A DNA stretch of 6,266 nt from Pseudomonadota bacterium (GTDB lineage Bacteria > Desulfobacterota > JAPLJL01). Position numbers and translations under genes: made by a program. The notes beneath the pieces are model-generated. The model was not told the DNA's origin and did not search any database. It saw only the letters and a list, made by a program, of their open reading frames with translations. Below, piece by piece: positions 1 to 6,018 of the stretch. The DNA is taken from assembly GCA_026388615.1 (NCBI GenBank), contig JAPLJL010000309.1, positions 1 through 6,266 of the forward strand, given 5' to 3'. Positions within the stretch are counted from its first letter, which is position 1. Every line of letters begins with the position of its first letter.

Positions 1-24
1 TTTTTTAATCTATTTGGTTTTCAC

Positions 25-49
25 TCGTCAATCGTCATTCGTCAATCGT
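25..49. repeat. Short tandem-like direct repeat at the left edge
   Basis: TCGTCAATCGT is present at 25-35 and again at 39-49, a 14-bp period with the similar word CGTCATTCGTC spanning the middle. It lies in AT-rich sequence just past the stop codon (66-68) of the left-hand thiolase-fold gene. It resembles low-complexity intergenic repeats common in some uncultivated bacterial genomes. Confidence 0.55.
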
Positions 50-65
50 AAATACAATTTGACCT

Positions 66-1229
66 TTATTGTTTTTCGCTCCCAAAAACCATGATCGTGT
101 GGAACTGGATGGCCCCGCCCCAACCGTGCCCGAGGGAAAGCTTGGCGCCCTGGACCTGCCGGGCCCCGGCCTTCCCCATCACCTGCAGGGCCGCCTCGGC
201 CTTCCGGAACATCGCGGCGGCGCCGATCGAATTGGCGCAGAGAGTCCCGCCGGAAGGATTGCTGGGCAGGCTCCCGGTCATCGCAGTAATGCCTTTGTCG
301 AAAAGTTTTCCGCCCTCGCCCCAGTCGCAAAGCCCGATGCCTTCGTACCAGACCAGCTCCTGCCAGGAAAAAGCGTTGTAGAGCTCGACCACGTCAAGTT
401 CCTTCAGGGGGTCCTTGATCCCCGCCTGCTTATAAGCGATCTCGGCCGCCTTCCGGAGGTCGATCGGGACCGCCCAGTCGCGGTCCGCGTAGTAAACCCC
501 GGCCGCGGTCGCCGCGGTGCCCCTGACCCAGGCGGGCCGGTCGGTGATTTTCTTGACCCGGTCCTCCGCGACAAAAATCATGGCGCAGGCCGCGTCGGAG
601 GTGGGACACATGTCGGCCAACCGCAAGGGGTAGCAAAGCATCGGGGTGCTCTTGGCCATCTCGAAGTTGTAGCCGGGGATCTTGAGCTGGGCGTAGGGGT
701 TGTTCATGGCGTTCTGCCGGTTCTGCACCGCCGCCCGGATGCCGTAGTCCTCGTTGTAACCGTACTTGGACATGTAGCGGAGCGACTGCAGGGCCACCGC
801 CGAGGGCGCCCCGGTGTTGAACTGCCGCCCCATGATCGGGTCGTAAACCGTCCCCAGGCCGATCTGGGCCGAGGCGGTCTCGTTCAGCTTGTTCCCGGAT
901 ACCGCCAGGACCACGTCGAACATCCCGGAGGCCACCAGGTAATAGCCCCCGATCGCCGCGGAGCCGCCCACCGTTCCGCCGGTATGGATCCGGAAAACCG
1001 GTTTCAGGTACCCGCCGCAGGCCTCGGCCAGCCACTTCTCCGGGTGATTGATCCCCTCGAAATATTCCGGGGATTGCCCGAAGGAAATCGCCTGGATGTC
1101 CTTATGGGTCAGACCGCAATCCGCGAGGGCCCGGGTTACCGCCAGCCGATAGAGGGCCGGCATGCTGCAATCCCAGTGGGATTTGTTTTCGGTCATCCCA
1201 ACCCCGACCACCGCCACCCTTCGTCCCAT
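66..1229 (-). CDS. Thiolase-fold protein of the SCP-x/Ltp/DitF type, lacking the classical catalytic Cys and His
   Basis: A 387-residue protein, the normal length for a single thiolase-fold chain. The N-terminal MGRRVAVVGVGMT and the C-terminal block NPSGGTLCANSIGA (324-337), followed by the EAALQVMGKAGARQVQGA helix region and GHGWGG (367-372), are typical of the SCP-x-like thiolase branch. Where classical thiolases have the nucleophilic Cys in a CxSG context, this protein reads HTGGTVGGSAA (82-92), with no Cys. The GHP histidine motif is ANS (332-334). Known relatives without the Cys (Ltp2-type) cleave C-C bonds by retro-aldol chemistry with a DUF35 OB-fold partner; applying that here is inference. 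The ATG is preceded by AAGGAGG at 1236-1242 with a 6-nt spacer, which fixes the start. It is the last visible gene of the minus-strand set, and a partner gene could lie beyond position 1. The family is fairly sure; the substrate is unknown. Confidence 0.9.
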   Translation of the reverse strand: MGRRVAVVGVGMTENKSHWDCSMPALYRLAVTRALADCGLTHKDIQAISFGQSPEYFEGINHPEKWLAEACGGYLKPVFRIHTGGTVGGSAAIGGYYLVASGMFDVVLAVSGNKLNETASAQIGLGTVYDPIMGRQFNTGAPSAVALQSLRYMSKYGYNEDYGIRAAVQNRQNAMNNPYAQLKIPGYNFEMAKSTPMLCYPLRLADMCPTSDAACAMIFVAEDRVKKITDRPAWVRGTAATAAGVYYADRDWAVPIDLRKAAEIAYKQAGIKDPLKELDVVELYNAFSWQELVWYEGIGLCDWGEGGKLFDKGITAMTGSLPSNPSGGTLCANSIGAAAMFRKAEAALQVMGKAGARQVQGAKLSLGHGWGGAIQFHTIMVFGSEKQ

Positions 1230-1446
1230 TTAAAACCTCCTTGAATTCCTTAATATTCTAGTCGGACTTGTAACTGTCCAAATCAACTACTAAATAAATT
1301 CCCATTAGATTGCTTCGTCGCTTTCGCTCCTCGCAATGACAAAAAGTGGTGTCATTGCGAGCCCAAAGTGCGTGGCAATCTCACCAACAATATTTATACT
1401 TTTTCCCGCCTCAATTAAATTTCCCCTAACCATCAAAGGAAAAAAA
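1230..1446. other. 217-bp gap between the two thiolase-fold genes
   Basis: The gap is AT-rich outside the REP-like element at 1307-1381. It contains the Shine-Dalgarno sequence of the 66-1229 gene (1236-1242) and a weak dyad, GGAC-N8-GTCC (1264-1279). I see no convincing promoter and no gene. Confidence 0.6.
1307..1381. repeat. REP-like imperfect inverted repeat between the two thiolase-fold genes
   Basis: The left arm AGATTGCTTCG...GCAATGAC (1307-1340) and the right arm GTCATTGCGAG...GGCAATCT (1351-1381) are inverted copies, imperfect in the middle and perfect at the ends, around the 10-nt loop AAAAAGTGGT. The outer words GTCATTGCGAG and GCAATCT match a dispersed palindromic repeat family seen in many bacterial genomes (recognised from memory). 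It sits 66 bp past the end of the SCP-x-like gene and would form a long hairpin in the transcript. Confidence 0.75.
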
Positions 1447-2748
1447 TTAACGCCGCCTGGCCCTGCTCCGCCCCGCGGGCCTTCCCCGCTTGGCCTTAAT
1501 TCTCTGCCCCGGCTTTCGGGAGGCGGCCTTTTTCGCTGCCTTCCTGGTTTTCTTAACCTTGGCTTTAACCTGTTTTTTGGCCTGGACCGGTTTCGGTTTG
1601 GCTTCGTCCCGGCCGAGAACATAAACGATATTCGACTGGAGGCAGAAACCGCTGGTCGCGTGCACCAGCCCCCGGCGGATATCTTTTTTAATCTGGTATT
1701 CCCCCGCCTGCCCGGTAAGCTGTCGGGCCGCTTCGACCATCCGGATCAGCCCGGCCACGAAAATGGGGTTCCCGCAGAGCGCCCCTCCCGAGGCATTCAC
1801 GGGATAAGCCCCGTCCAGATCCGCGATTCCTTTCTCCACCAGCTTCCGCCCTTCCCCGGGTTCGGCCAGCCCCAGTCCCTCGCAAATCATCAGTTCGGAG
1901 AAGGAGAACGGCTCGTAGACCTCGGCGAAATCGGTTTCCTTCCGCGGGTTCCTGATCCCGGCCTGGGCGTAGGCCATCTGGGCCGCCCGGGCCAGCGATT
2001 CGGGCCGAGCCAGGTCCCGGTGCCCCAGGTAATAAAGGTCATGGTTAAAACCGACCCCCTCAATCCAGACCGGGTCGGGGGTGATTTTCCGGGCCCGGTC
2101 GCCGTTAGCCAGGATCAGGGCGCAGGCCGCTTCCGATCGCGGGGAAGCGTCGGCCAGTTTGATCGGGGAAGCCAGTATCGGCGATTTCAAAACCTCCGCT
2201 TCGCTGATCGGGATCCGGACCTGGGTATTGGGGTTTCTCACCCCGTTGGCCCGGTTCTTGACCACCACTTTGGCCGCCGGCCGCTCGTCCAGGTTATACC
2301 GGGAAAGGTAGCTCCGGGCCTGGAGGGCGAAGGCCGAGATCATCTCCACCCCCAGGGGGCGGAGCAAGAAGGGATCGGTCATCATCCAGGAATAAAACTG
2401 GGGAGGGGTGTCCACCCGGCCGTGGGCCACGATCAGCGCCGTCTTATGGTGGCCGGTGAGGAGCCGGAGGTAGGCATACATCGCGGCGTAGGCGCCGTCC
2501 TCCTCCACCTTGGATTCCTCCTTCATGAATCCGCCCATGGACTCGACCACGAAAACGTTGGAGATGCTGGCCCCGTCCATCGTGTCGCAGCTCGCGCTGA
2601 TGACCGTGTCGATGTCCCCGATGGAGAGCCCGCTTTTGTCCAGGGCCGCTTGCACGGTCCGGCCGATCATTTCGGTTTTGTGGATCCGCTCGTCCCGCTC
2701 CACGATCGGGGATTGGGCCCAGCCGACAATCGCCACTTTCCGTTCCAC
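1447..2748 (-). CDS. Thiolase-fold protein (SCP-x/Ltp-like) with a basic, AT-hook-like C-terminal tail
   Basis: A 433-residue protein. Residues 1-381 form a thiolase-like domain: MERKVAIVGWAQSP at the N terminus, a VEEDGAYAAM segment (81-90) where the Cys motif would be, NASGGALCGNP (318-328) replacing the GGxxxxGHP motif, and the final core strand NIVYVLGRD (373-381). It therefore has neither the nucleophilic Cys nor the GHP His. Residues 382-433 are an extra tail with 24 Lys/Arg out of 52 and a single acidic residue, rich in Ala and Pro, ending RGRPAGRSRARRR. The start is GTG (2746-2748), not ATG. It is supported by AGGAGG at 2755-2760 with a 6-nt spacer, and the VAIVGW segment follows directly as the family expects. 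It probably works with the neighbouring thiolase-fold protein, perhaps as a heteromer (inference). About 200-bp repeat-filled gaps separate it from both neighbours, so it may be only loosely co-transcribed. Confidence 0.9.
   Translation of the reverse strand: MERKVAIVGWAQSPIVERDERIHKTEMIGRTVQAALDKSGLSIGDIDTVISASCDTMDGASISNVFVVESMGGFMKEESKVEEDGAYAAMYAYLRLLTGHHKTALIVAHGRVDTPPQFYSWMMTDPFLLRPLGVEMISAFALQARSYLSRYNLDERPAAKVVVKNRANGVRNPNTQVRIPISEAEVLKSPILASPIKLADASPRSEAACALILANGDRARKITPDPVWIEGVGFNHDLYYLGHRDLARPESLARAAQMAYAQAGIRNPRKETDFAEVYEPFSFSELMICEGLGLAEPGEGRKLVEKGIADLDGAYPVNASGGALCGNPIFVAGLIRMVEAARQLTGQAGEYQIKKDIRRGLVHATSGFCLQSNIVYVLGRDEAKPKPVQAKKQVKAKVKKTRKAAKKAASRKPGQRIKAKRGRPAGRSRARRR
1450..1605 (-). 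other. Encoded histone-H1-like basic tail of the thiolase-fold protein, with an AT-hook-like core
   Basis: This stretch encodes residues 382-433, in frame with the thiolase domain and running to its stop codon. The composition is 14 Lys, 10 Arg and many Ala/Pro/Val, with one Glu, so the tail should be disordered and strongly positive. KAKRGRPAGR (418-427) contains the RGRP core that defines AT-hook minor-groove binding motifs. KKTRKAAKKAASRKP (399-413) resembles the Lys/Ala repeats of histone H1-like bacterial proteins such as PhaF and AlgP. Binding to nucleic acid or another polyanion is inferred from composition only. Confidence 0.75.
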
Positions 2749-2957
2749 CTGCTTCCTCCTTATTAGAAGAGAAGTCCGAAGCCGACAGTCCTATGTCTTG
2801 AACAAAAACTCGGGACCGGTTGCTTTCGACTCTTTGCCTTTTATACTCTTAGGCTTCTTAACTTTTAGGCTTTTAGGCTCTCTGCTCTATGCCCTTTGCT
2901 CCCTCCGGGCCGTAGGCCCTACGGGCCGGAGGCTATGCTCTCTGCTCTATGCTCTTT
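2749..2957. other. 209-bp repeat-filled gap between acyl-CoA dehydrogenase B and the tailed thiolase-fold gene
   Basis: The gap holds the direct-repeat/hairpin unit at 2877-2952, TTAGGCTT-type short repeats at about 2849-2880, and the Shine-Dalgarno sequence of the downstream gene (2755-2760). No coding sequence with family resemblance and no clear promoter were seen. The hairpin could dampen read-through to the thiolase-fold genes. Confidence 0.55.
2877..2952. repeat. 16-bp direct repeats flanking a GC-rich hairpin
   Basis: GCTCTCTGCTCTATGC occurs exactly at 2877-2892 and at 2937-2952, with starts 60 bp apart. Between them lies an inverted repeat (2902-2932) whose arms, CCTCCGGGCCGTAG and CTACGGGCCGGAGG, pair with one mismatch around GCC. 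Partial copies (CTATGC, CTCTGCTC) and three TTAGGCT words (about 2849-2880) surround the unit. It lies just past the stop codon of acyl-CoA dehydrogenase B, so a hairpin would form in the transcript. It is not followed by a T-run. Confidence 0.75.
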
Positions 2958-4106
2958 TTAGTAGGTACTGATGATATCCCGAGCGATGATCATCCGCTGA
3001 ATCTCGCTCGCCCCTTCGCCGATCTCACCGAGCTTGGCGTCACGGTAGAGCCGTTCCACCTTGTATTCCTTCATATAGCCGTAGCCGCCGTGGATCTGGA
3101 CCGCGTCCGAGGCGATCCGGGTGCAGGTCTCGGAGGCGTAAAGCTTGGCCACCGAGGCCAGGACGCTGTCGGGAGTGCCCTGGTCGAGTTTCCAGGCCGC
3201 CTCGTGAATAACCAGCCGGGCACCGTCCGTGGCCACCTTCATCTCGGCGATCTTGAAGTGGATCTCCTGGAAGCTGGCGAGGGTCTTGCCGAAAGCCTGC
3301 CGCTCGGTCGCGTATTTGATCGACTCCTCCAGACAGGCCTCCGCGATTCCCAGAGAGAACACCGCCATCCCGATCCGGGCCGGGACCAGGCACTGCATGC
3401 ACTGGATAAAACCGCCGCCCTCGCTGCCGACCAGGTTGGCGGCCGGGATCTCGCAGTCCTCGAAAATAAGCTCGGAGGTGGGGCTCCCGCGGACCCCCAG
3501 CTTGTCCAGGGGCTTGCCCACGGAAAAGCCCTTGGTTCCCTTCTCCACCACGAAGCAGGAGATGCCCGAGTAGCCCTTGCTGGGATCGGTCTTGGCGTAG
3601 ATAATCGCGATGTCCGCGATCGGCCCGTTGGTAATGAACATCTTGGTGCCGTTCAAAACATACTTGTCGCCCTTCCGGATCGCCTTGGTCTTGAGGGACT
3701 GGACGTCTGATCCGCAGTGGGGCTCAGTCATCGCCATGCACCCGAACTTGGTTCCCTTGATCAGGTCGGGGAGATATTTCTTTTTCTGGGCGTCGGTGCC
3801 GAAAATCAGGATCGGGATCCCGGCCAGGCCGACGCTCGCCCCCGAGGAGAGGAAGGTGGCCGCGCAGGCCTTGGAGAGTTCCTCGCCGGCGATGGAGAAG
3901 GTCAGGCACCCCAGGGCCGTCCCGCCGAACTCCTTGGGCATCCCCATCCCCATGTAGCCGTACTTCCCCAGGGCCCGGATGTTGTCGGAGCAGAAGATCA
4001 TCTCCCGGTCGAGTTTCTCGGCCTTGGGCGCGATCTCCTTTTCGCAAAAATCACGAAAACTGCTTTGAATCTCTAACTGTTCCGGAGTGATGGTAAAGTC
4101 GAACAT
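2958..4106 (-). CDS. Acyl-CoA dehydrogenase B (FAD-dependent; SCAD/MCAD-type catalytic Glu)
   Basis: A 382-residue protein, full length for the family. It would introduce an alpha-beta double bond into an acyl-CoA in the cytoplasm and pass electrons from FAD to electron-transfer flavoprotein. The first family signature is AMTEPHCGSDVQS (125-137). The FAD-contacting FITNGP follows at 157-162, and the second signature starts at QIHGGYGYMKEY (337-348). The catalytic base is predicted to be Glu364 in EIGEGASEIQ (361-370), the position used by SCAD and MCAD. The alternative IVD-type position is Ala243 in VPARIG, consistent with this. GGGAGG at 4111-4116 lies 4 nt before the ATG. The gene begins 27 bp after acyl-CoA dehydrogenase A, so the two are almost certainly co-transcribed and might form a mixed complex (inference). 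The substrate cannot be read from sequence; a short or branched chain is plausible. Confidence 0.95.
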   Translation of the reverse strand: MFDFTITPEQLEIQSSFRDFCEKEIAPKAEKLDREMIFCSDNIRALGKYGYMGMGMPKEFGGTALGCLTFSIAGEELSKACAATFLSSGASVGLAGIPILIFGTDAQKKKYLPDLIKGTKFGCMAMTEPHCGSDVQSLKTKAIRKGDKYVLNGTKMFITNGPIADIAIIYAKTDPSKGYSGISCFVVEKGTKGFSVGKPLDKLGVRGSPTSELIFEDCEIPAANLVGSEGGGFIQCMQCLVPARIGMAVFSLGIAEACLEESIKYATERQAFGKTLASFQEIHFKIAEMKVATDGARLVIHEAAWKLDQGTPDSVLASVAKLYASETCTRIASDAVQIHGGYGYMKEYKVERLYRDAKLGEIGEGASEIQRMIIARDIISTY

Positions 4107-4133
4107 GTTTCCTCCCTTTTCTTTCCTGCCGGC

Positions 4134-5297
4134 CTAAGAGCCAAAGCTCATCAGGGTGCGGGCGATGATGGACTTCTGGATTTCGGAGGTTCCGCCGCCG
4201 ATGGTCGCGATCCGGGAATCCCGGAAACCCCGCTCCACCGGGTACTCCTTGATGTAGCCGTAGCCGCCGTGGATCTGGATCGCGAGGTAAGCGGTCTTGA
4301 TCGCCGCTTCCGAGACAAAGTACTTGCCGATGGCGGCCTGCTGCATCGCCTCGAGCTCCCGGCCCTGGTCGATCATCCAGGCCGTCCGGTAAACCAGGTT
4401 CTTGCCCACTTCGTAGAACACCTTCAGGTCCACCAGCATGTGCTGGATGGCCTGGAAATCGGAGATCGGGCGCTCGAACTGGACTCGGGTCTTGGCGTAC
4501 TTGGTGCACTTTTCCAGGGCCGCTTCCATCCCGCCCACCGCCGGGGCCAGGAGGCAGGAGCGCTCCCAGGCCAAGATGGTCCGGGCCACGTTCACGAAGC
4601 CCATGTCCAGTTCATCCAGGAGGTTCTCCTCCGGCACCTCGCAGTCCTCGAAATAAAGCTCCGAGGTGGGGGAAGTCCGCTGGCCGAGCTTGTTCATGTG
4701 TTTACCGGCGGAAAAACCCTTGGAATCACTCTCGACGATGAAGGTTGAGATCCCGAAGGTCTTCTTTTCCGGCGCGGTGGCCGCAATAACGATAAATTGG
4801 TGGCCGTAGGGACCGTTGGTAATGAAGGTCTTGGAACCGTTCAGGATATACTTGTTCCCTTTCTTGACCGCCCGGGTCTGAATGTGGGTAGCGTCGCTCC
4901 CGGCGTTGGGCTCGGTCATCCCCATCCCGCCGATCCATTCGCCGGAGCAGATTTTGGGGAGGAATTTTTTCCGCTGTTCCTCGGTCCCACGGCGCCAGAT
5001 CGGCACCCCGCAGAGAATGGAATGGGCTCCCCAGGTCATGGTCATCCCCCCGTCCGCCCCGCCGCGGCCCAGGGCCACACCGGCGACACAGGTGGTCAGG
5101 GCGCCCAGCCCCTGACCTCCGTACTGGGTGGGGAAGGGCATCCCCAGGATCCCCATCTCGCCCATCTTCTTCCAGAGCCCCTGGTCGAAAATCTGCTTCT
5201 CGTCCCGCTCCAGGGCGGTCGGGAGCATCTCTTTTTCGGCAAAAGCCTGGAGCTGCTCGTAAATCATTTTTTGTTCATCGGTCAAGGTAAAATCCAT
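4134..5297 (-). CDS. Acyl-CoA dehydrogenase A (FAD-dependent; IVD/LCAD-like catalytic Glu position)
   Basis: A 387-residue, full-length acyl-CoA dehydrogenase and the first gene after the predicted promoter. The family signatures are GMTEPNAGSDATH (126-138) and QIHGGYGYIKEY (341-352), with FITNGP at 158-163. At the usual SCAD/MCAD base position the sequence is TIGGGTSEIQ (365-374), giving Gly368 instead of Glu. A Glu occurs instead at 245 in LAWERSCL, matching the helix-G position that supplies the base in isovaleryl-CoA and long-chain acyl-CoA dehydrogenases. The enzyme is therefore probably active, with a substrate pocket like that of branched- or long-chain enzymes; this rests on motif alignment by eye. 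The ATG is preceded by GGGAGG (5304-5309) with a 6-nt spacer. Electrons would go to electron-transfer flavoprotein, which is not encoded in the window. Confidence 0.95.
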   Translation of the reverse strand: MDFTLTDEQKMIYEQLQAFAEKEMLPTALERDEKQIFDQGLWKKMGEMGILGMPFPTQYGGQGLGALTTCVAGVALGRGGADGGMTMTWGAHSILCGVPIWRRGTEEQRKKFLPKICSGEWIGGMGMTEPNAGSDATHIQTRAVKKGNKYILNGSKTFITNGPYGHQFIVIAATAPEKKTFGISTFIVESDSKGFSAGKHMNKLGQRTSPTSELYFEDCEVPEENLLDELDMGFVNVARTILAWERSCLLAPAVGGMEAALEKCTKYAKTRVQFERPISDFQAIQHMLVDLKVFYEVGKNLVYRTAWMIDQGRELEAMQQAAIGKYFVSEAAIKTAYLAIQIHGGYGYIKEYPVERGFRDSRIATIGGGTSEIQKSIIARTLMSFGS

Positions 5298-5354
5298 ATG
5301 TTCCCTCCCGGGTAAAGGTTAACGACCGTTTTTTATCTCTTGAATATAACGAGG

Positions 5355-5385
5355 ATTATATATACGCCCCCGCCGGGGCTGTCAA
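5355..5385 (-). promoter_or_regulatory. Predicted sigma-70 promoter of the dehydrogenase/thiolase gene set, with a dyad in the spacer
   Basis: On the minus strand a perfect -35 hexamer TTGACA (5380-5385) is followed by TATATA (5357-5362) at 17-bp spacing, or by a perfect TATAAT (5355-5360) at 19-bp spacing. Transcription would begin near 5348, leaving a leader of about 50 nt before the ATG at 5297. AT-rich sequence upstream (about 5386-5425) resembles an UP element. The spacer contains GCCCC-N4-GGGGC (5366-5379), an inverted repeat directly beside the -35 box, which may be an operator. Confidence 0.65.
5366..5379. promoter_or_regulatory. GC-rich inverted repeat inside the promoter spacer, possible operator
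   Basis: GCCCC (5366-5370) and GGGGC (5375-5379) are perfect inverted arms around a 4-bp centre, CGCC. The dyad sits between the -35 and -10 boxes of the minus-strand promoter, in an otherwise AT-rich region. A regulator bound there could repress, or activate in the MerR manner if the 19-bp spacing is the one used. No regulator gene is present in the window. Confidence 0.35.
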
Positions 5386-5448
5386 GGACATACAAATACT
5401 AATATTTAAATAGCTTATTATTGGTTATCCATCGCTTCAGCGGTTTGT

Positions 5449-5457
5449 TGTTATACT
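5449..5457 (+). promoter_or_regulatory. Possible extended -10 promoter for the TPR-like gene
   Basis: TGTTATACT fits an extended -10 element (TGn followed by TATACT, 5 of 6 matches to TATAAT). No convincing -35 hexamer lies at 16-18 bp upstream, as is usual for extended -10 promoters. Transcription would begin near 5464, about 12 nt before the ATG at 5476. That would give a very short leader and fits the absence of a clear Shine-Dalgarno sequence. Confidence 0.35.
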
Positions 5458-5475
5458 GTATGTGTAACCACGAGC

Positions 5476-6018
5476 ATGAAATTATTTCACCATAAATCTG
5501 ATTTTAACCATTACTTTCGGATTCAGTGGTTTAGTTTTCTCGCTGCTGTTCCGATTTGCATAGCCATTTCTTATACCCGGCATTCAGGCTGGTACCTATT
5601 GGGGACGATTGCCACAATTCCGTTCGCCTACCTGCTTTTTCAGATGATGCGCCTCACCGCGGACGGGTCGGTTAATGTTCTTTACGGGATGGGAAGGGGC
5701 AAGCAGATCTACTCGAAAAGCCTGTTGTTCGATGCCGACATGGAAAAAGCCAACGCCGTGAGACGGGAGGGAAACCTTCCGGAAGCAATCCTGTTGTATA
5801 AAAAAATCACCGAATTGGCCTTCGACCGCGCCGAGCCTTTATTTGAAATGGCGAACACTTACCGGCTGGCCCAAGAAAGGGAAAAAGCCCGGGCGTTATA
5901 TATTAAAGTGCTCGCCGGGTTCGCCGAATCGCTGGGAATGGAACACTACATTATCAGTGAATCGAGAACCCGCGCCCGGGAACTGGCACCAAAAATCAAG
6001 ATGATGGGTGATAAGTGA
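5476..6018 (+). CDS. Small membrane-anchored protein with TPR-like repeats, function unknown
   Basis: A 180-residue protein. Two hydrophobic stretches, about 17-34 (QWFSFLAAVPICIAISYT) and 38-58, form a predicted helical hairpin in the membrane, separated by a short loop containing RH. A basic linker follows (MGRGKQIYS, 72-80), then a helical domain. Residues 88-115 and 119-150 look like two TPR-type helix pairs (GNLPEAILLYKKI; AEPLFEMANTYRLAQEREKARALY), followed by a charged helix to the end. TPRs mediate protein-protein contacts, so the likely role is a membrane-tethered adaptor; no enzymatic motif is visible. It is transcribed divergently from the dehydrogenase genes across a 178-bp shared region, and a functional link is not shown. 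The ATG has only a weak upstream Shine-Dalgarno sequence (CGAG), and no other in-frame start lies just upstream. Confidence 0.8.
   Translation: MKLFHHKSDFNHYFRIQWFSFLAAVPICIAISYTRHSGWYLLGTIATIPFAYLLFQMMRLTADGSVNVLYGMGRGKQIYSKSLLFDADMEKANAVRREGNLPEAILLYKKITELAFDRAEPLFEMANTYRLAQEREKARALYIKVLAGFAESLGMEHYIISESRTRARELAPKIKMMGDK

Noticed and set aside
69..1244. A 391-codon plus-strand open frame opposite the left-hand thiolase-fold gene
   Set aside because: It has a low-complexity, Gly/Arg/Pro-rich translation and lies antisense to a clear thiolase-fold gene with a good ribosome binding site.
1243..1306. A separate promoter for the 66-1229 gene (TTGATT or TTGGAC with TAGAAT/GAATAT)
   Set aside because: The hexamers match poorly, or the spacing (15 or 21 bp) is wrong; not better than chance in AT-rich sequence.
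1336..2766. A 476-codon open frame on the plus strand opposite the tailed thiolase-fold gene
   Set aside because: Its translation is Gly/Pro/Arg/His-rich with no recognisable domain. It is the antisense shadow of a GC-rich gene whose own frame matches a known family.
5460..5495. A short ATG frame of 11 codons overlapping the start of the TPR-like gene, as a leader peptide
   Set aside because: It has no ribosome binding site, and the predicted transcription start near 5464 lies past its ATG.
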